This document shows, piece after piece, positions 50,290 through 58,759 of a DNA stretch of 64,000 nucleotides (within the stretch, counting starts at the first letter, position 1; each line of letters opens with the position of its first letter). The position numbers were made by a program, and so were the translations under genes. The stretch is taken from positions 1,984,001 to 2,048,000 of the forward strand of contig NZ_CP127251.1 in the NCBI RefSeq assembly GCF_030285925.1, written 5' to 3'. This DNA comes from Devosia sp. YIM 151766 (GTDB lineage Bacteria; Pseudomonadota; Alphaproteobacteria; Rhizobiales; Devosiaceae). The notes beneath the pieces were generated by a model. That model did not search any database and was not told the DNA's origin. It saw only the letters and a program-made list of their open reading frames with translations.

Positions 50290-51216
50290 TCAGATGCTGC
50301 CCGAGAACGTGTCGCAATCGCCCGGATTGCCCGATTCGTAGCCGCGCTCGAACCAGGCTTTGCGCTGCGCCGAGGTGCCGTGATTGAAGGTCTTGGGCAC
50401 GGCAAAGCCCTGCATGCGCTTTTGCAGCGTATCGTCGCCGATCTGCTCGGCGGCGTTCAGCGCCTCCTCGATATCGCCGCTATCGAGCAGGTTTTGCTGG
50501 CCGGCATAATTGGCCCAGATTCCGGCATAGCAATCGGCCTGCAATTCCACCCGCACCGAATAGGCATTGGCCTGTTCCTGGCTCATGCTCTGCCGCCGCT
50601 GGTTGAATTCGGGCAATATGCCGGTGAGGTTCTGCACGTGGTGCCCGACCTCATGCGCCAGCACATAGGCCTGGGCGAAGTCGCCCGGCGCCCCGAACTC
50701 GCGATGCAATTGATCGTAAAAAGAGAGGTCGATATAGACCTTGCTGTCGCCCGGACAATAAAACGGCCCCATGGATGCATCGGCCAGACCGCAGGCCGAA
50801 TTCACCCGGTCGGTGAACAGCACCACATTGGGCTCGGGATAATTCTCGCCGATAGCGGCGAATTGCTGGTTCCACAAATCCTCGGTTTCCCGGACGACCA
50901 CGGCGACGAAATCGGCCAGTTCGTCCTGGCCCTCCGCCGGCAATTGCCGCGAAGTGGCGCTGGCGGATGGCGCGTTCATGCCGTCGCCGGTCAGCAGGTC
51001 GAGCGGATTCTGGCCGGTGGCGAACCAGATGATGCCCAGCACCACGACGACGCCGATCAGGCCCGAAATGCCGCCACCGGCGCCGCGTCCGCCGGTGGGA
51101 ATGCGGATGCCGCCGCGATTGCCGCCCAACCCGCCGAGACCGCCCAGGCCGCCACCGGCCCGTTGCCCCCGCCGATCCTCAATATTGGAGCTGCGCTCCC
51201 GACCCTGCCACTTCAT
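50290..51216 (-). CDS. Neutral zinc metallopeptidase (YpfJ/KPN-type)
   Basis: A 308-residue membrane-anchored peptidase. After a Gly/Arg-rich cytoplasmic N-terminus (about 1-48) comes one helix (ISGLIGVVVVLGIIWFATG, about 50-68), then a periplasmic domain with the zincin motif HEVGHH (His 188, Glu 189, His 192) and a conserved ELQADCYAG segment that supplies the third ligand. SACGLADASMGPFYCPGDSKVYIDLSF is a family signature. Length and order match the YpfJ family. Substrate unknown. Confidence 0.9.
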   Translation of the reverse strand: MKWQGRERSSNIEDRRGQRAGGGLGGLGGLGGNRGGIRIPTGGRGAGGGISGLIGVVVVLGIIWFATGQNPLDLLTGDGMNAPSASATSRQLPAEGQDELADFVAVVVRETEDLWNQQFAAIGENYPEPNVVLFTDRVNSACGLADASMGPFYCPGDSKVYIDLSFYDQLHREFGAPGDFAQAYVLAHEVGHHVQNLTGILPEFNQRRQSMSQEQANAYSVRVELQADCYAGIWANYAGQQNLLDSGDIEEALNAAEQIGDDTLQKRMQGFAVPKTFNHGTSAQRKAWFERGYESGNPGDCDTFSGSI

Positions 51217-51399
51217 CGCCGACGCCTTTCGATAGTCCTGGGGACGCTAGCAGTAAGTGTGGGGAGAGGAAACGGGTTCCCTGCGGCGCGCCGTTCGACA
51301 CGCCGCCTGCCCCGGCGTGACCAGACGAACTTCAGTCGAGCACCAGGCTCACCATGAGGTCTATCTGAGGTCGCGCCAGCGCCTCGGAACCGGAAGCGC
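51217..51399. other. Gap with an arm of a dispersed repeat
   Basis: The segment between the peptidase and the oxidoreductase genes contains CAGGCTCACCATGAGGTCT at about 51344-51362, identical to the right arm of the repeat at 32909-32987. The rest of the element is degraded. Confidence 0.5.
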
Positions 51400-52866
51400 C
51401 TAGCCCGCCACCCTGGCCACCGTCGCCCGCGCTCCGTCGTCGAACAGGCTCTCCAGATGGCCGATGACCGCCGACCGGAACACCGCATTCCCCGCCAGAT
51501 CGGTGCCGAACACTTCCGTCAGCGCCGTCAGGCCCTCGAACAGCGCCACCGGATCGTCCCCGGCGCCGGCGGCGATGGCGTGCATCTTGAGCGCATGGGG
51601 ATCGCGCACATCGATATCGCTGCCATCTTCCGCCACGCCGGTGACATAGCGCATCCAGGCGGCGACACCGAGCGCCAACCGCTCGATCCCCTGCCCCGCC
51701 GCCAGCCGGTCGCGGATCGTGCCCAATAGGCGTTGCGGCAGCTTTTGCGAGCCATCCATGGCGATCTGCCAGGTGCGGTGCTTGAGCGCCGGATTGCGGA
51801 AGCGCTCCAGCAATTGGTCGCGATAGGTTTCGAGATCGGCGCCGGGCATGTCCAGGGTCGGCATCACCTCCTCGCTCATCAGCTCCCGGATCAATTTCAC
51901 ATAGGCGGGATCGCCCATGACATCGGCAATGGCGTCATAGCCGCCCAGATAACCCGCATAGGCCATGGTCGAATGCGAGCCGTTGAGCATGCGCAGTTTC
52001 ATATGCTCGAAAGGCTCGACATCGCCCACCAATTGCGCGCCGGCCTTTTCGAAAGCCGGACGCCCCTCGGGAAAGTCGTCTTCGATCACCCATTGGGTGA
52101 ACGGCTCGGTCATGATCGGCCAGGCATCGTCCGCCCCGATCAGCCCCGCCACTTCCTCACGGTCGGCCTCGGTCGTGGACGGCACGATGCGGTCGACCAT
52201 GGTGGAGGGAAAGGCGGCGGCGGCGACCCATTGCCCCAGTTCCGCGTCCCGCAGCGCGGCGAATGTCGTCACGATCCGCTTGGCCGTCTCGCCATTATTG
52301 GGAAGGTTGTCGCAGCTCATCACCGCGAAGGGCGGGACGCCCGCCGCCTTGCGCCGCGCCAAGGCCTCGACCAGCATGCCCGGCGCCGATTTCGGCGCGG
52401 CGGGATTGGCGAGATCATGCACGATATCGGGATGCTGCTGGTCCAGTTCTCCCGTTGCCGGATCGTGGCAATAGCCCTTCTCCGTCACCGTCAGCGACAC
52501 GATCCGGATGGCCGGATCGGCCATCAGCGCCAGCAATTCCTCGCGCTGCGAATTGGCGTCCATTACCTTGAGGATCGAGCCGATCACCCGCGGATGCGTC
52601 CCCGCCGCGTCGCGCACGGCGATGGTATAGAGCCCGTCCTGAGGCTCCAGCGCCTCCTTGGTATCGGGCCGGCGCAGGCTGGCGCCGACAATGCCCCAAT
52701 TGGGGTCTTCGCCCAGCAGGTCGTCGATATAAACCGCCATATGCGCCCGGTGGAAGGCGCCGATCCCCAGATGCACGATTCCCGGCTTTATCGTGCTGCG
52801 GTCATAATCGGGCAGGCGTATTCCCGCGGGCGGATTTTTGAGGAAAGCGGCGCTGAGGCGCGTCAT
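51400..52866 (-). CDS. Mannitol dehydrogenase-family oxidoreductase, possibly fructuronate reductase
   Basis: A 488-residue long-chain dehydrogenase. The NAD site is GIVHLGIGAFHRAHMAVYID; the family motif is VMSCDNLPNNGE; the catalytic region is KLRMLNGSHSTMAYAGYLGGY, with the Lys-Asn-His set. It converts mannitol to fructose or mannonate to fructuronate; the divergent 2-keto-3-deoxygluconate kinase next door favours the hexuronate (UxuB-like) role. I start at the ATG at 52866. A shared regulatory gap lies upstream. Confidence 0.85.
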   Translation of the reverse strand: MTRLSAAFLKNPPAGIRLPDYDRSTIKPGIVHLGIGAFHRAHMAVYIDDLLGEDPNWGIVGASLRRPDTKEALEPQDGLYTIAVRDAAGTHPRVIGSILKVMDANSQREELLALMADPAIRIVSLTVTEKGYCHDPATGELDQQHPDIVHDLANPAAPKSAPGMLVEALARRKAAGVPPFAVMSCDNLPNNGETAKRIVTTFAALRDAELGQWVAAAAFPSTMVDRIVPSTTEADREEVAGLIGADDAWPIMTEPFTQWVIEDDFPEGRPAFEKAGAQLVGDVEPFEHMKLRMLNGSHSTMAYAGYLGGYDAIADVMGDPAYVKLIRELMSEEVMPTLDMPGADLETYRDQLLERFRNPALKHRTWQIAMDGSQKLPQRLLGTIRDRLAAGQGIERLALGVAAWMRYVTGVAEDGSDIDVRDPHALKMHAIAAGAGDDPVALFEGLTALTEVFGTDLAGNAVFRSAVIGHLESLFDDGARATVARVAG

Positions 52867-52904
52867 ATTAGACTCCGGCAATTTGACTGGCGCGCACCAT
52901 AGTC

Positions 52905-52926
52905 ACTTCCAATCTTGTATGGAAGT
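52905..52926. promoter_or_regulatory. Candidate operator (ACTTCCA-N8-TGGAAGT) between the divergent sugar-acid genes
   Basis: ACTTCCA (52905-52911) and TGGAAGT (52920-52926) are exact inverse copies spaced by 8 bases, in the gap between the mannitol dehydrogenase-family gene and kdgK. Such sites in hexuronate regulons bind GntR or LacI-type repressors. No regulator gene is adjacent; this is inferred from symmetry only. Confidence 0.35.
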
Positions 52927-52948
52927 TCGGATAGTGCTCTCGCCCCGT

Positions 52949-53030
52949 CTCTATCCACGGAATCATTGCCGCGATAGCGAGGTTCGGCGTTTTCGGCGCA
53001 ACTGGGTTCCCGCTTGCGCGAAAACGGCGC
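52949..53030. repeat. Degraded copy of the 5033-5109 repeat
   Basis: The order CTATCCACG, GCCGCGATAGCG, GGTTCCCGCTTGCGCG follows the sequence of the repeat near 5025-5105 (CTGTCCACG, CCCGCGATAGCG, GTTTCCCGCTTTCGCG), with substitutions. It lies just before the kdgK ribosome binding site. Confidence 0.4.
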
Positions 53031-53067
53031 TGTGGGTATGGGCAAGCACCAGCAAGGAGGGACCAGG

Positions 53068-53979
53068 GTGGCCAGCAGACGTATCGTCTCCATCGGGGAA
53101 TGCATGATCGAGATGAGCGGCGGCGAGGACCGCACCTATCGGCTCGGCTATGCCGGCGATACGCTCAATACCGCCTGGTATCTGCGCGCCTTGCTGGGCC
53201 GGGACTGGTCGGTGGACTATGTCACCGCTCTGGGGGAAGACCGGTATTCCGAAGACATCCGCGCTTTCCTCACCGACAACGATATCGGCGCCGGCCACAT
53301 CCAGACCATCCCCGACCGGCGCCCCGGCCTCTACATGATCCACCAGGACAAGGGTGACCGGCATTTCACCTATTGGCGCGACAGTTCCGCCGCCAAGCTG
53401 CTTGCCGATGACAAGCCCGCCCTCGCCAATGCGCTCGAAGGGGCCGAACTGGTCTATTTTTCCGGCATTACCCTGGCCATCCTCGCGCCCCGCGCCCGCG
53501 GCCGGCTGCTCGGAGCCATCGTCAAGGCGCGCGACAATGGCGCCCGGATCGCCTTCGATACCAATCTGCGGCCCGCCCTCTGGTCCAGCCCGCGCGTCAT
53601 GGCCGGCGTTCTCACCGCTGCCGCCAGCCTGTGCGACATCGTCCTGCCCACCCATAGCGACGAGGCTCCGCTTTTCGGCGACAAGAGCATCGACGACACC
53701 GCCGACCGCTATCTCGAACTCGGCGCTGAGGAAGTCGTGGTCAAGGATGGCAGCAACGACGCCTTGATCGCCACCGCCAATGAACGCGTTCGCGTCGCCC
53801 CCGCGCCCGGTGCCAAGGTCGTGGACGCCACCGGCGCCGGCGACAGCTTCAATGGCGGCTATCTCACCGCCCGCCTCAATGGTCAGGGCTTGCAGCAGGC
53901 CGCCGAAGCCGCCCATCGCATTGCCGGCATCGTCATTGGTCACAAGGGCGCGCTGGTGGACCCCGAGCTGGTGCGGTGA
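53068..53979 (+). CDS. kdgK: 2-keto-3-deoxygluconate kinase (PfkB family)
   Basis: Phosphorylates 2-keto-3-deoxygluconate to KDPG, feeding the Entner-Doudoroff pathway. A 303-residue PfkB-family sugar kinase: IGECMIEMSG at the start, NTAWYLRALLG, YFSGITLAIL, FDTNLRPALW, and the anion hole and catalytic base DATGAGDSFNGGYLTA. I choose the GTG at 53068, which has AAGGAGG at a 7-base spacing; longer frames reach 53014. It overlaps the RNase T2 gene. Confidence 0.88.
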   Translation: MASRRIVSIGECMIEMSGGEDRTYRLGYAGDTLNTAWYLRALLGRDWSVDYVTALGEDRYSEDIRAFLTDNDIGAGHIQTIPDRRPGLYMIHQDKGDRHFTYWRDSSAAKLLADDKPALANALEGAELVYFSGITLAILAPRARGRLLGAIVKARDNGARIAFDTNLRPALWSSPRVMAGVLTAAASLCDIVLPTHSDEAPLFGDKSIDDTADRYLELGAEEVVVKDGSNDALIATANERVRVAPAPGAKVVDATGAGDSFNGGYLTARLNGQGLQQAAEAAHRIAGIVIGHKGALVDPELVR

Positions 53980-53981
53980 GC

Positions 53982-54962
53982 ATGCGGGCGCGCCTTCTGG
54001 GCCTCGCCCTCGCGCTCCTGGCCCATCCGGCCAGCGCCGAAGTGCCGCTCACCGGCACCTTCACGGCGGCACAGGCCTGCCCGGCCTATCAGTCGATCAG
54101 CCGCCGGACCAATCCCGGCAATATCAGCATCGGGCCCGGCCAGACCTATGATCTGCTCGCCGCCAATCGCCTGCCGGCCACCCATTTGCGTATCCACGTG
54201 CCGAGTGCCCGGCCGGCGCAGCGCTGGGTCGCGGTGGCATGTGGCACCAGCCCGGCGCTCGCCGCCAATGGCCCACAGGCCGAGCCCGCCGCGATGCCGG
54301 CCTATCGCGGCACCCAATATGTCCTCGCGGTCAATTGGCAGCCGGCCTTTTGCGAACTCAATAGCCGGGTGCGCGAATGCCGCGACCAGCGCCCCGATGC
54401 CTTCGAGGCGACCAATTTCACCCTGCACGGTCTGTGGCCGCAGCCGCGCGGCAACGAATATTGCAATATTTCCGAACGCCAGCGCTGGGCCAGCCGGGAC
54501 GGCCGCTGGCGCGACCTGCCGGCGCTCGACCTCACCATGGCCCAGCGCCGCGAACTCGACCGGGTCATGCCCGGCAGTCTTTCCGGTCTCGACCGCCACG
54601 AATGGGTCAAGCATGGCTCCTGCTATGGCGGCGATCAGCGCCAATATTACGCCGATTCGCTCGCTCTCATGCGGGCGCTCAACGCCTCCGAAGTGACCGA
54701 ATTATTCGCCGCCAATATCGGCAAGCGCCTCACCCTGGCCGAGATTCGCGCCGCCTTTGACGCGGCTTTCGGCGCCGGAGCCGGCGAACGGGTAGCCATG
54801 GATTGCGCCGCGGACGGCAACCGCACCCTCATTACCGAATTGCGGATCAATCTGACCGGCCCGATCACCGGCCCGGATGCCTTTGCCGAGCTGATCGGCG
54901 CCGCCGACCCCGCCGCCATCGATTGTCGATCCGGCCAGGTGGACGCGGTCGGCTTCAGGTAA
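53982..54962 (+). CDS. Secreted RNase T2-family endoribonuclease
   Basis: A 326-residue secreted RNase T2 enzyme with a signal peptide (MRARLLGLALALLAHPASA). Both conserved active-site segments are seen: CAS1 as FTLHGLWPQ and CAS2 as HEWVKHGSCYGG, each with the catalytic His. About 100 residues precede CAS1, longer than the minimal fold. Two Cys pairs around these segments fit disulfides. It would degrade RNA in the periplasm or medium. The ATG at 53982 is 3 bases after the kdgK stop; a GTG at 53976 would overlap it by 4 bases. Confidence 0.9.
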   Translation: MRARLLGLALALLAHPASAEVPLTGTFTAAQACPAYQSISRRTNPGNISIGPGQTYDLLAANRLPATHLRIHVPSARPAQRWVAVACGTSPALAANGPQAEPAAMPAYRGTQYVLAVNWQPAFCELNSRVRECRDQRPDAFEATNFTLHGLWPQPRGNEYCNISERQRWASRDGRWRDLPALDLTMAQRRELDRVMPGSLSGLDRHEWVKHGSCYGGDQRQYYADSLALMRALNASEVTELFAANIGKRLTLAEIRAAFDAAFGAGAGERVAMDCAADGNRTLITELRINLTGPITGPDAFAELIGAADPAAIDCRSGQVDAVGFR

Positions 54963-55110
54963 AAACGGCCCGCCACTGAGCTTTTGTTAACGATCGCCAT
55001 TCACTTGGCCGAAAGGGCAGCAAGACTAGGCTCGCTTTCCCTGCGGGGAGGGAATGCGCCATGCGTTCCGATGTGCCGATTGCCCGCAGGCTCAATCTTT
55101 CGGAGCCGCC

Positions 55111-55851
55111 ATGCCCGCCGCCCTTGCCCTGACCGGCCTCGCCAAATCCTTCGATCGCCCCGTGGTCAAGGGCGTGGACCTCACTATCCAGCCCGGCGAA
55201 TTCTATGCCCTGCTCGGCCCCAATGGCGCCGGCAAGACCACGATCCTGCGCATGGTCGCCGGCCTGTTAAAGCCCGATGCCGGCGCCATCGCCATTTTCG
55301 GCATCGACGCCCTTGCCGACCCGGTCGGCGCCAAGCGCCTCATGGCCTGGGTGTCCGACGAGCCCATGGTCTATGACCGGCTCACGCCGCTGGAATATCT
55401 CGAATTCGTTGCCGGCCTCTGGCAGGTCGAGCCGGACCGGGCCCGGCAAGCGGCCCATGAACTGATCGACTGGCTGGGACTGGCGCCCCATGCCAACGAG
55501 CTGTGCGGCAGCTTCTCCAAGGGCATGCTGCAAAAGGTGGCCCTTGCCGGCGCCCTGGTCCATGATCCGCAGCTGATCATTCTCGACGAGCCGCTGACCG
55601 GGCTCGATGCCGGCTCGGCCCGCCAGGTCAAGGACGTGCTGCGCCAGAAAACCGCGTCCGGCGTTGCGGTGATCATGACCACCCATATCCTCGAAGTCGC
55701 CGAACGCATGGCCGAGCGCATCGGCGTCATTGCCGAGGGCCGCCTCATCGCCGAAGGCACCCTCGCCCAATTGCGCGCCCGCATCGGCCGCGAAACCACC
55801 TTGGAGGAAATCTTCCTCGATCTGGTGGCGCAGGGACACGACGCGGCATGA
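55111..55851 (+). CDS. ABC transporter ATP-binding protein
   Basis: A 246-residue cytoplasmic ATPase for the permease that follows. Walker A is GPNGAGKTTILR, the signature is FSKGMLQKVALAGAL (a slightly modified SGG-QR core), Walker B is LIILDEPLTGLD, and the H-loop is MTTHILEVAERM. Type: ABC-2 exporter ATPase. The start at 55111 follows GGAG. It overlaps the permease gene by 4 bases (ATGA). Confidence 0.92.
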   Translation: MPAALALTGLAKSFDRPVVKGVDLTIQPGEFYALLGPNGAGKTTILRMVAGLLKPDAGAIAIFGIDALADPVGAKRLMAWVSDEPMVYDRLTPLEYLEFVAGLWQVEPDRARQAAHELIDWLGLAPHANELCGSFSKGMLQKVALAGALVHDPQLIILDEPLTGLDAGSARQVKDVLRQKTASGVAVIMTTHILEVAERMAERIGVIAEGRLIAEGTLAQLRARIGRETTLEEIFLDLVAQGHDAA

Positions 55852-57374
55852 AATCCGCCTCCCTGCTCTGGTTCGCCCGCCACGAATTCCGTCTCACCTG
55901 GCGCGAATGGATGGCCATGATGACCGGGGGCAAGCGAACCCGCCTCATCAGCTGGATCGTCGGCGGCACCGCCGTCTATGGCTTCATCACCCTCATCGCC
56001 TGGTTCGCCGTCAGGCCCTGGGTGACGGCCGGCGCCGTGCTCGACAAGCAGACCTTGCTGGTCATTTCCGGCATGGGCCTGCTCTTTTGGGCGGTGACCC
56101 TGTCCCAGGCGCTCGAAGCCGTCACCCGGGTCTATTACGGCCGCTCCGATCTCGATCTCATCCTGTCATCCCCCACCTCCAGCGCCCGCGTCTTTGCCAT
56201 CAGGGCCGGCGCGGTCTGCCTCACCACCACGGCGCTCGGCGCCCTGCTCATCAGCCCGCTGATCTTCGCCCTGGCGCTGCAAGCCGGCTGGCACTGGCTC
56301 TCCGCCTATCTGCTCCTGGCGGCGCTCGCCGCCCTTTCGGTCGCCATCGCCATGGCGCTCACCCGGCTGCTGTTCCAGCTTGCCGGGCCGAAGCGGACGC
56401 GCCTTTTGTCCCAGATCGTCGCCGGCATTGTCGGCGCCGGCTTCGTCATCGGCATCCAGGCCGCCGCCATCCTGTCCCATGAAGGTTTTTCGCGTTTCGC
56501 CTTCTTCCAGTCCGCCGACTTGATCGCCGCCGCCCCGGACGAAACCAGCCTGCTCTGGCTGCCCGCCCGCGCCGCCATGGGGGACCTGGCAGCCGCCGCC
56601 CTCATCCTCGCCGCCGCGCTTGTTGTGCTCGGCCTCGCCATCGCCTTCATTGCCCCCAGCTATGGCCGTCTCGCCACCTCCGCCGCCGGGCTCAGCCATA
56701 TCAGCAGCCAGCGCCGGGCATCCGGGGTCAGCTTCGCGCCCACCAGCCAGCGCCGGGCGCTGCGCCGCAAGGAATGGAAGCTGCTGCAACGCGATCCCTG
56801 GCTCTTGTCCCAGACCTTGATGCAATTGCTCTATCTGGTGCCGCCGGCCTTGCTGCTCTGGGTCAATTACGGCGCTGGCGAAGGCACGTTCTTCGTCGTC
56901 GTGCCGGTCCTGGTCATGGCCTCGGGGCAGCTTGCCGGCGGCCTCGCCTGGCTGGCCATTTCCGGGGAAGACGCGCACGACCTCGTCGCCACCGCGCCGC
57001 TCCTTCCCGCAACCATTCTCCGCGCCAAGGTCGAGGCGGTGCTGGTCGTCATCGCCGTCATCCTCGCTCCGCTCCTGGTGTTTTTGGCCTTTGCCTCCTG
57101 GCCCATGGCCCTGATCACCGCCTGCTGCGCCGCCCTGGCCTCGGCTTCGGCCACCGCCATCCAGCTCTGGTTCCGCGTCACCGCCAAGCGCTCCATGTTC
57201 CGCCGCCGCCAGACCGCCTCGCGCGCCGCCACTTTATGTGAGGCCTTCTCGTCCATTCTCTGGGCCGGCACCGGCGCGCTCTGGGCCGCCGGCACCCCGC
57301 TGGCCCTTCTTCCTGCCCTTGCCGCGCTCGGCGTGCTAGGCTTGGCGCGACTCATCGCTCCACGGCCCGCCTGA
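55848..57374 (+). CDS. ABC-2-type exporter permease
   Basis: A 508-residue integral membrane protein with about twelve hydrophobic segments. The N-terminus (LWFARHEFRLTWREWMAMM) is cytoplasmic, and the sequence divides into two halves, each with a helix set. FDSSAR-like sequence is replaced by LDLILSSPTSSARVFAIRAG, typical of ABC-2 permeases that work with the adjacent ATPase. Substrate unknown; likely a lipid, polysaccharide or hydrophobic compound. It is coupled to the ATPase and to the GNAT gene, which starts 1 base after its stop. Confidence 0.85.
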   Translation: MKSASLLWFARHEFRLTWREWMAMMTGGKRTRLISWIVGGTAVYGFITLIAWFAVRPWVTAGAVLDKQTLLVISGMGLLFWAVTLSQALEAVTRVYYGRSDLDLILSSPTSSARVFAIRAGAVCLTTTALGALLISPLIFALALQAGWHWLSAYLLLAALAALSVAIAMALTRLLFQLAGPKRTRLLSQIVAGIVGAGFVIGIQAAAILSHEGFSRFAFFQSADLIAAAPDETSLLWLPARAAMGDLAAAALILAAALVVLGLAIAFIAPSYGRLATSAAGLSHISSQRRASGVSFAPTSQRRALRRKEWKLLQRDPWLLSQTLMQLLYLVPPALLLWVNYGAGEGTFFVVVPVLVMASGQLAGGLAWLAISGEDAHDLVATAPLLPATILRAKVEAVLVVIAVILAPLLVFLAFASWPMALITACCAALASASATAIQLWFRVTAKRSMFRRRQTASRAATLCEAFSSILWAGTGALWAAGTPLALLPALAALGVLGLARLIAPRPA

Positions 57375-57375
57375 C

Positions 57376-57843
57376 ATGACCGACCTGACCTTCCGCGATG
57401 CGACGCCGGCCGACATTCCTACCCTGTTGCAATTGGCCCATGCGGGCGATGCACGCGGCGCAGACGCGCCGCCCCTCGACCCAGCCAGCCTCAACGATCC
57501 GCGCTATCGCGCCGCCTTCGACGCCATTTCTGCCGATCCGAACCATCGGCTGATCGTCGCCGAGCGCCGTGGCGAAGTGGTCGGCACCTTGCAGATCAGC
57601 TTCATCCCCGGACTGCCGCGTTTCGGGATGAAGCGGGGCATGTTGGAAAACGTCCATGTCCGCGCCGACCAGCGCGGCAATGGCCTCGGCTCGGAAATGG
57701 TGCAATGGGCGGTGGCCCGCTGCCGCGAAGCCGGCTGTGGCCTCGTCCAGCTCACCTCCAACAAGGTCCGTCTCAACGCCCACCGCTTCTACGAAAAGCT
57801 GGGCTTCGAACAGACCCATATGGGCTTCAAGCTGCTCTTGTAG
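57376..57843 (+). CDS. GNAT-family N-acetyltransferase
   Basis: A 155-residue acetyl-CoA-dependent acetyltransferase. The acetyl-CoA-binding V-x-x-x-R-x-x-G-x-G segment is present as VHVRADQRGNGLGSEMVQWAVARC, and the fold ends with AHRFYEKLGFEQTHMGFKLLL. The N-terminus DLTFRDATPADIPTLLQLA is typical. The acceptor is unknown. It starts 1 base after the ABC permease and is probably translated from the same mRNA. Confidence 0.9.
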   Translation: MTDLTFRDATPADIPTLLQLAHAGDARGADAPPLDPASLNDPRYRAAFDAISADPNHRLIVAERRGEVVGTLQISFIPGLPRFGMKRGMLENVHVRADQRGNGLGSEMVQWAVARCREAGCGLVQLTSNKVRLNAHRFYEKLGFEQTHMGFKLLL

Positions 57844-57896
57844 CGGCCAGGTGAAAGCCTGCTAGGCTCTGCGCGTGGAACATCCGCCGCCTATAC

Positions 57897-57927
57897 AAAA
57901 AAGGCCCGGCACCTGCCGGACCTTTCT
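57897..57927. terminator. Bidirectional terminator between the GNAT and CsbD genes
   Basis: GGCCCGGCA and TGCCGGACC form a stem with one mismatch (about 57903-57923) flanked by a T-rich tract on both sides (AAAAAA at 57897-57902, so Ts on the minus strand; CTTTC on the plus strand). It fits the minus-strand CsbD gene best. Confidence 0.65.
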
Positions 57928-57947
57928 CGTCATCATGGAAGACCTGA

Positions 57948-58148
57948 TCAATCTATCCGGCCGGACCAATCGTCGACTTCCTTGCGGACCTCGTCCTTGG
58001 CCTTGCCGTAGCGCTCCTGGATCTTGCCTTCGAGCTGCTCGCGATTGCCGTTGATCTGGGCAATATCGTCATCGGTGAGCTTGCCCCATTGCTCCTTCAC
58101 CTTGCCGGTAAACTGCTTCCAGTTTCCTTCAACACGGTTCCAATCCAT
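57948..58148 (-). CDS. CsbD-family stress protein
   Basis: A 66-residue protein with the CsbD pattern MDWNRVEGNWKQFTGKVKEQWGKLTDDD...GNREQLEGKIQERYGKAKDEVRKEVDDW. The W-xxF-x-G-x-x-KE and GxxxxLxGKxQxxYG motifs are intact. Members are abundant general-stress proteins of unknown mechanism. A strong terminator lies at 57897-57927. No signal peptide. Confidence 0.9.
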   Translation of the reverse strand: MDWNRVEGNWKQFTGKVKEQWGKLTDDDIAQINGNREQLEGKIQERYGKAKDEVRKEVDDWSGRID

Positions 58149-58232
58149 TGTGGTCTCCTTTTGAATTCGTATGAAGACTCAACGCCCGACATCCCGGAGC
58201 GTTCCGGCCTTGGCTGGATCGGCGCGCCGGAA

Positions 58233-58601
58233 TCAGGCCGCTCGGACGGCGATCTGCCGTTCGAGCGCGGCCAGCACGGCCTCGATCCTGTAGGGTTTCG
58301 GCATAAAGACCGCGCCGGGCGGTAAATCGGCCGGGGCCGGACGGACGCCGCCGGAGACCACGGCAATGGGCAGGCCCGGCCGCAGGCGGGCGGCCAGCCG
58401 GGCCAATTGCAAGCCATTATAGCTTCCCGGCAATTCGATATCGGTGATCAGGGCGTCGATATCGGCGTCGATCAGGCTGATGGCGCCACGGGCGCTGGTC
58501 ACCGGAATGACTTCGATGCCGCGATCGGCGACCGAATCGACCAGATCGAGCAACAATAAAACCTCGTCCTCGACGGCGAGGATACGCGACAATTTGGACA
58601 T
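58233..58601 (-). CDS. Single-domain response regulator (CheY-like)
   Basis: A 122-residue receiver-only protein. The acidic pair is E11-D12, the phosphoacceptor is Asp 54 in ALITDIELPG, the switch Ser is near 83 in VVSGG and Lys 102 lies in PKPYR. No output domain follows. I start at the ATG at 58601 (MSKLSRILAVEDEV). The cognate kinase is not in the window. It shows no chemotaxis-specific context, though motAB are close by. Confidence 0.88.
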   Translation of the reverse strand: MSKLSRILAVEDEVLLLLDLVDSVADRGIEVIPVTSARGAISLIDADIDALITDIELPGSYNGLQLARLAARLRPGLPIAVVSGGVRPAPADLPPGAVFMPKPYRIEAVLAALERQIAVRAA

Positions 58602-58759
58602 GGGACTGGTCCCTTGCGACAGAAATGATTCTATGGGCGACGCTGCAAGGGCAAGCGGATTGGGCCGCCTTTGGTTGCACCCGCCAGGCGCATGGCTGCC
58701 ATCATGGTTAGCATTTGGTTCAAATTGTTCCGACTTGCAGGGCCCGCAGCGCCCCGCGC

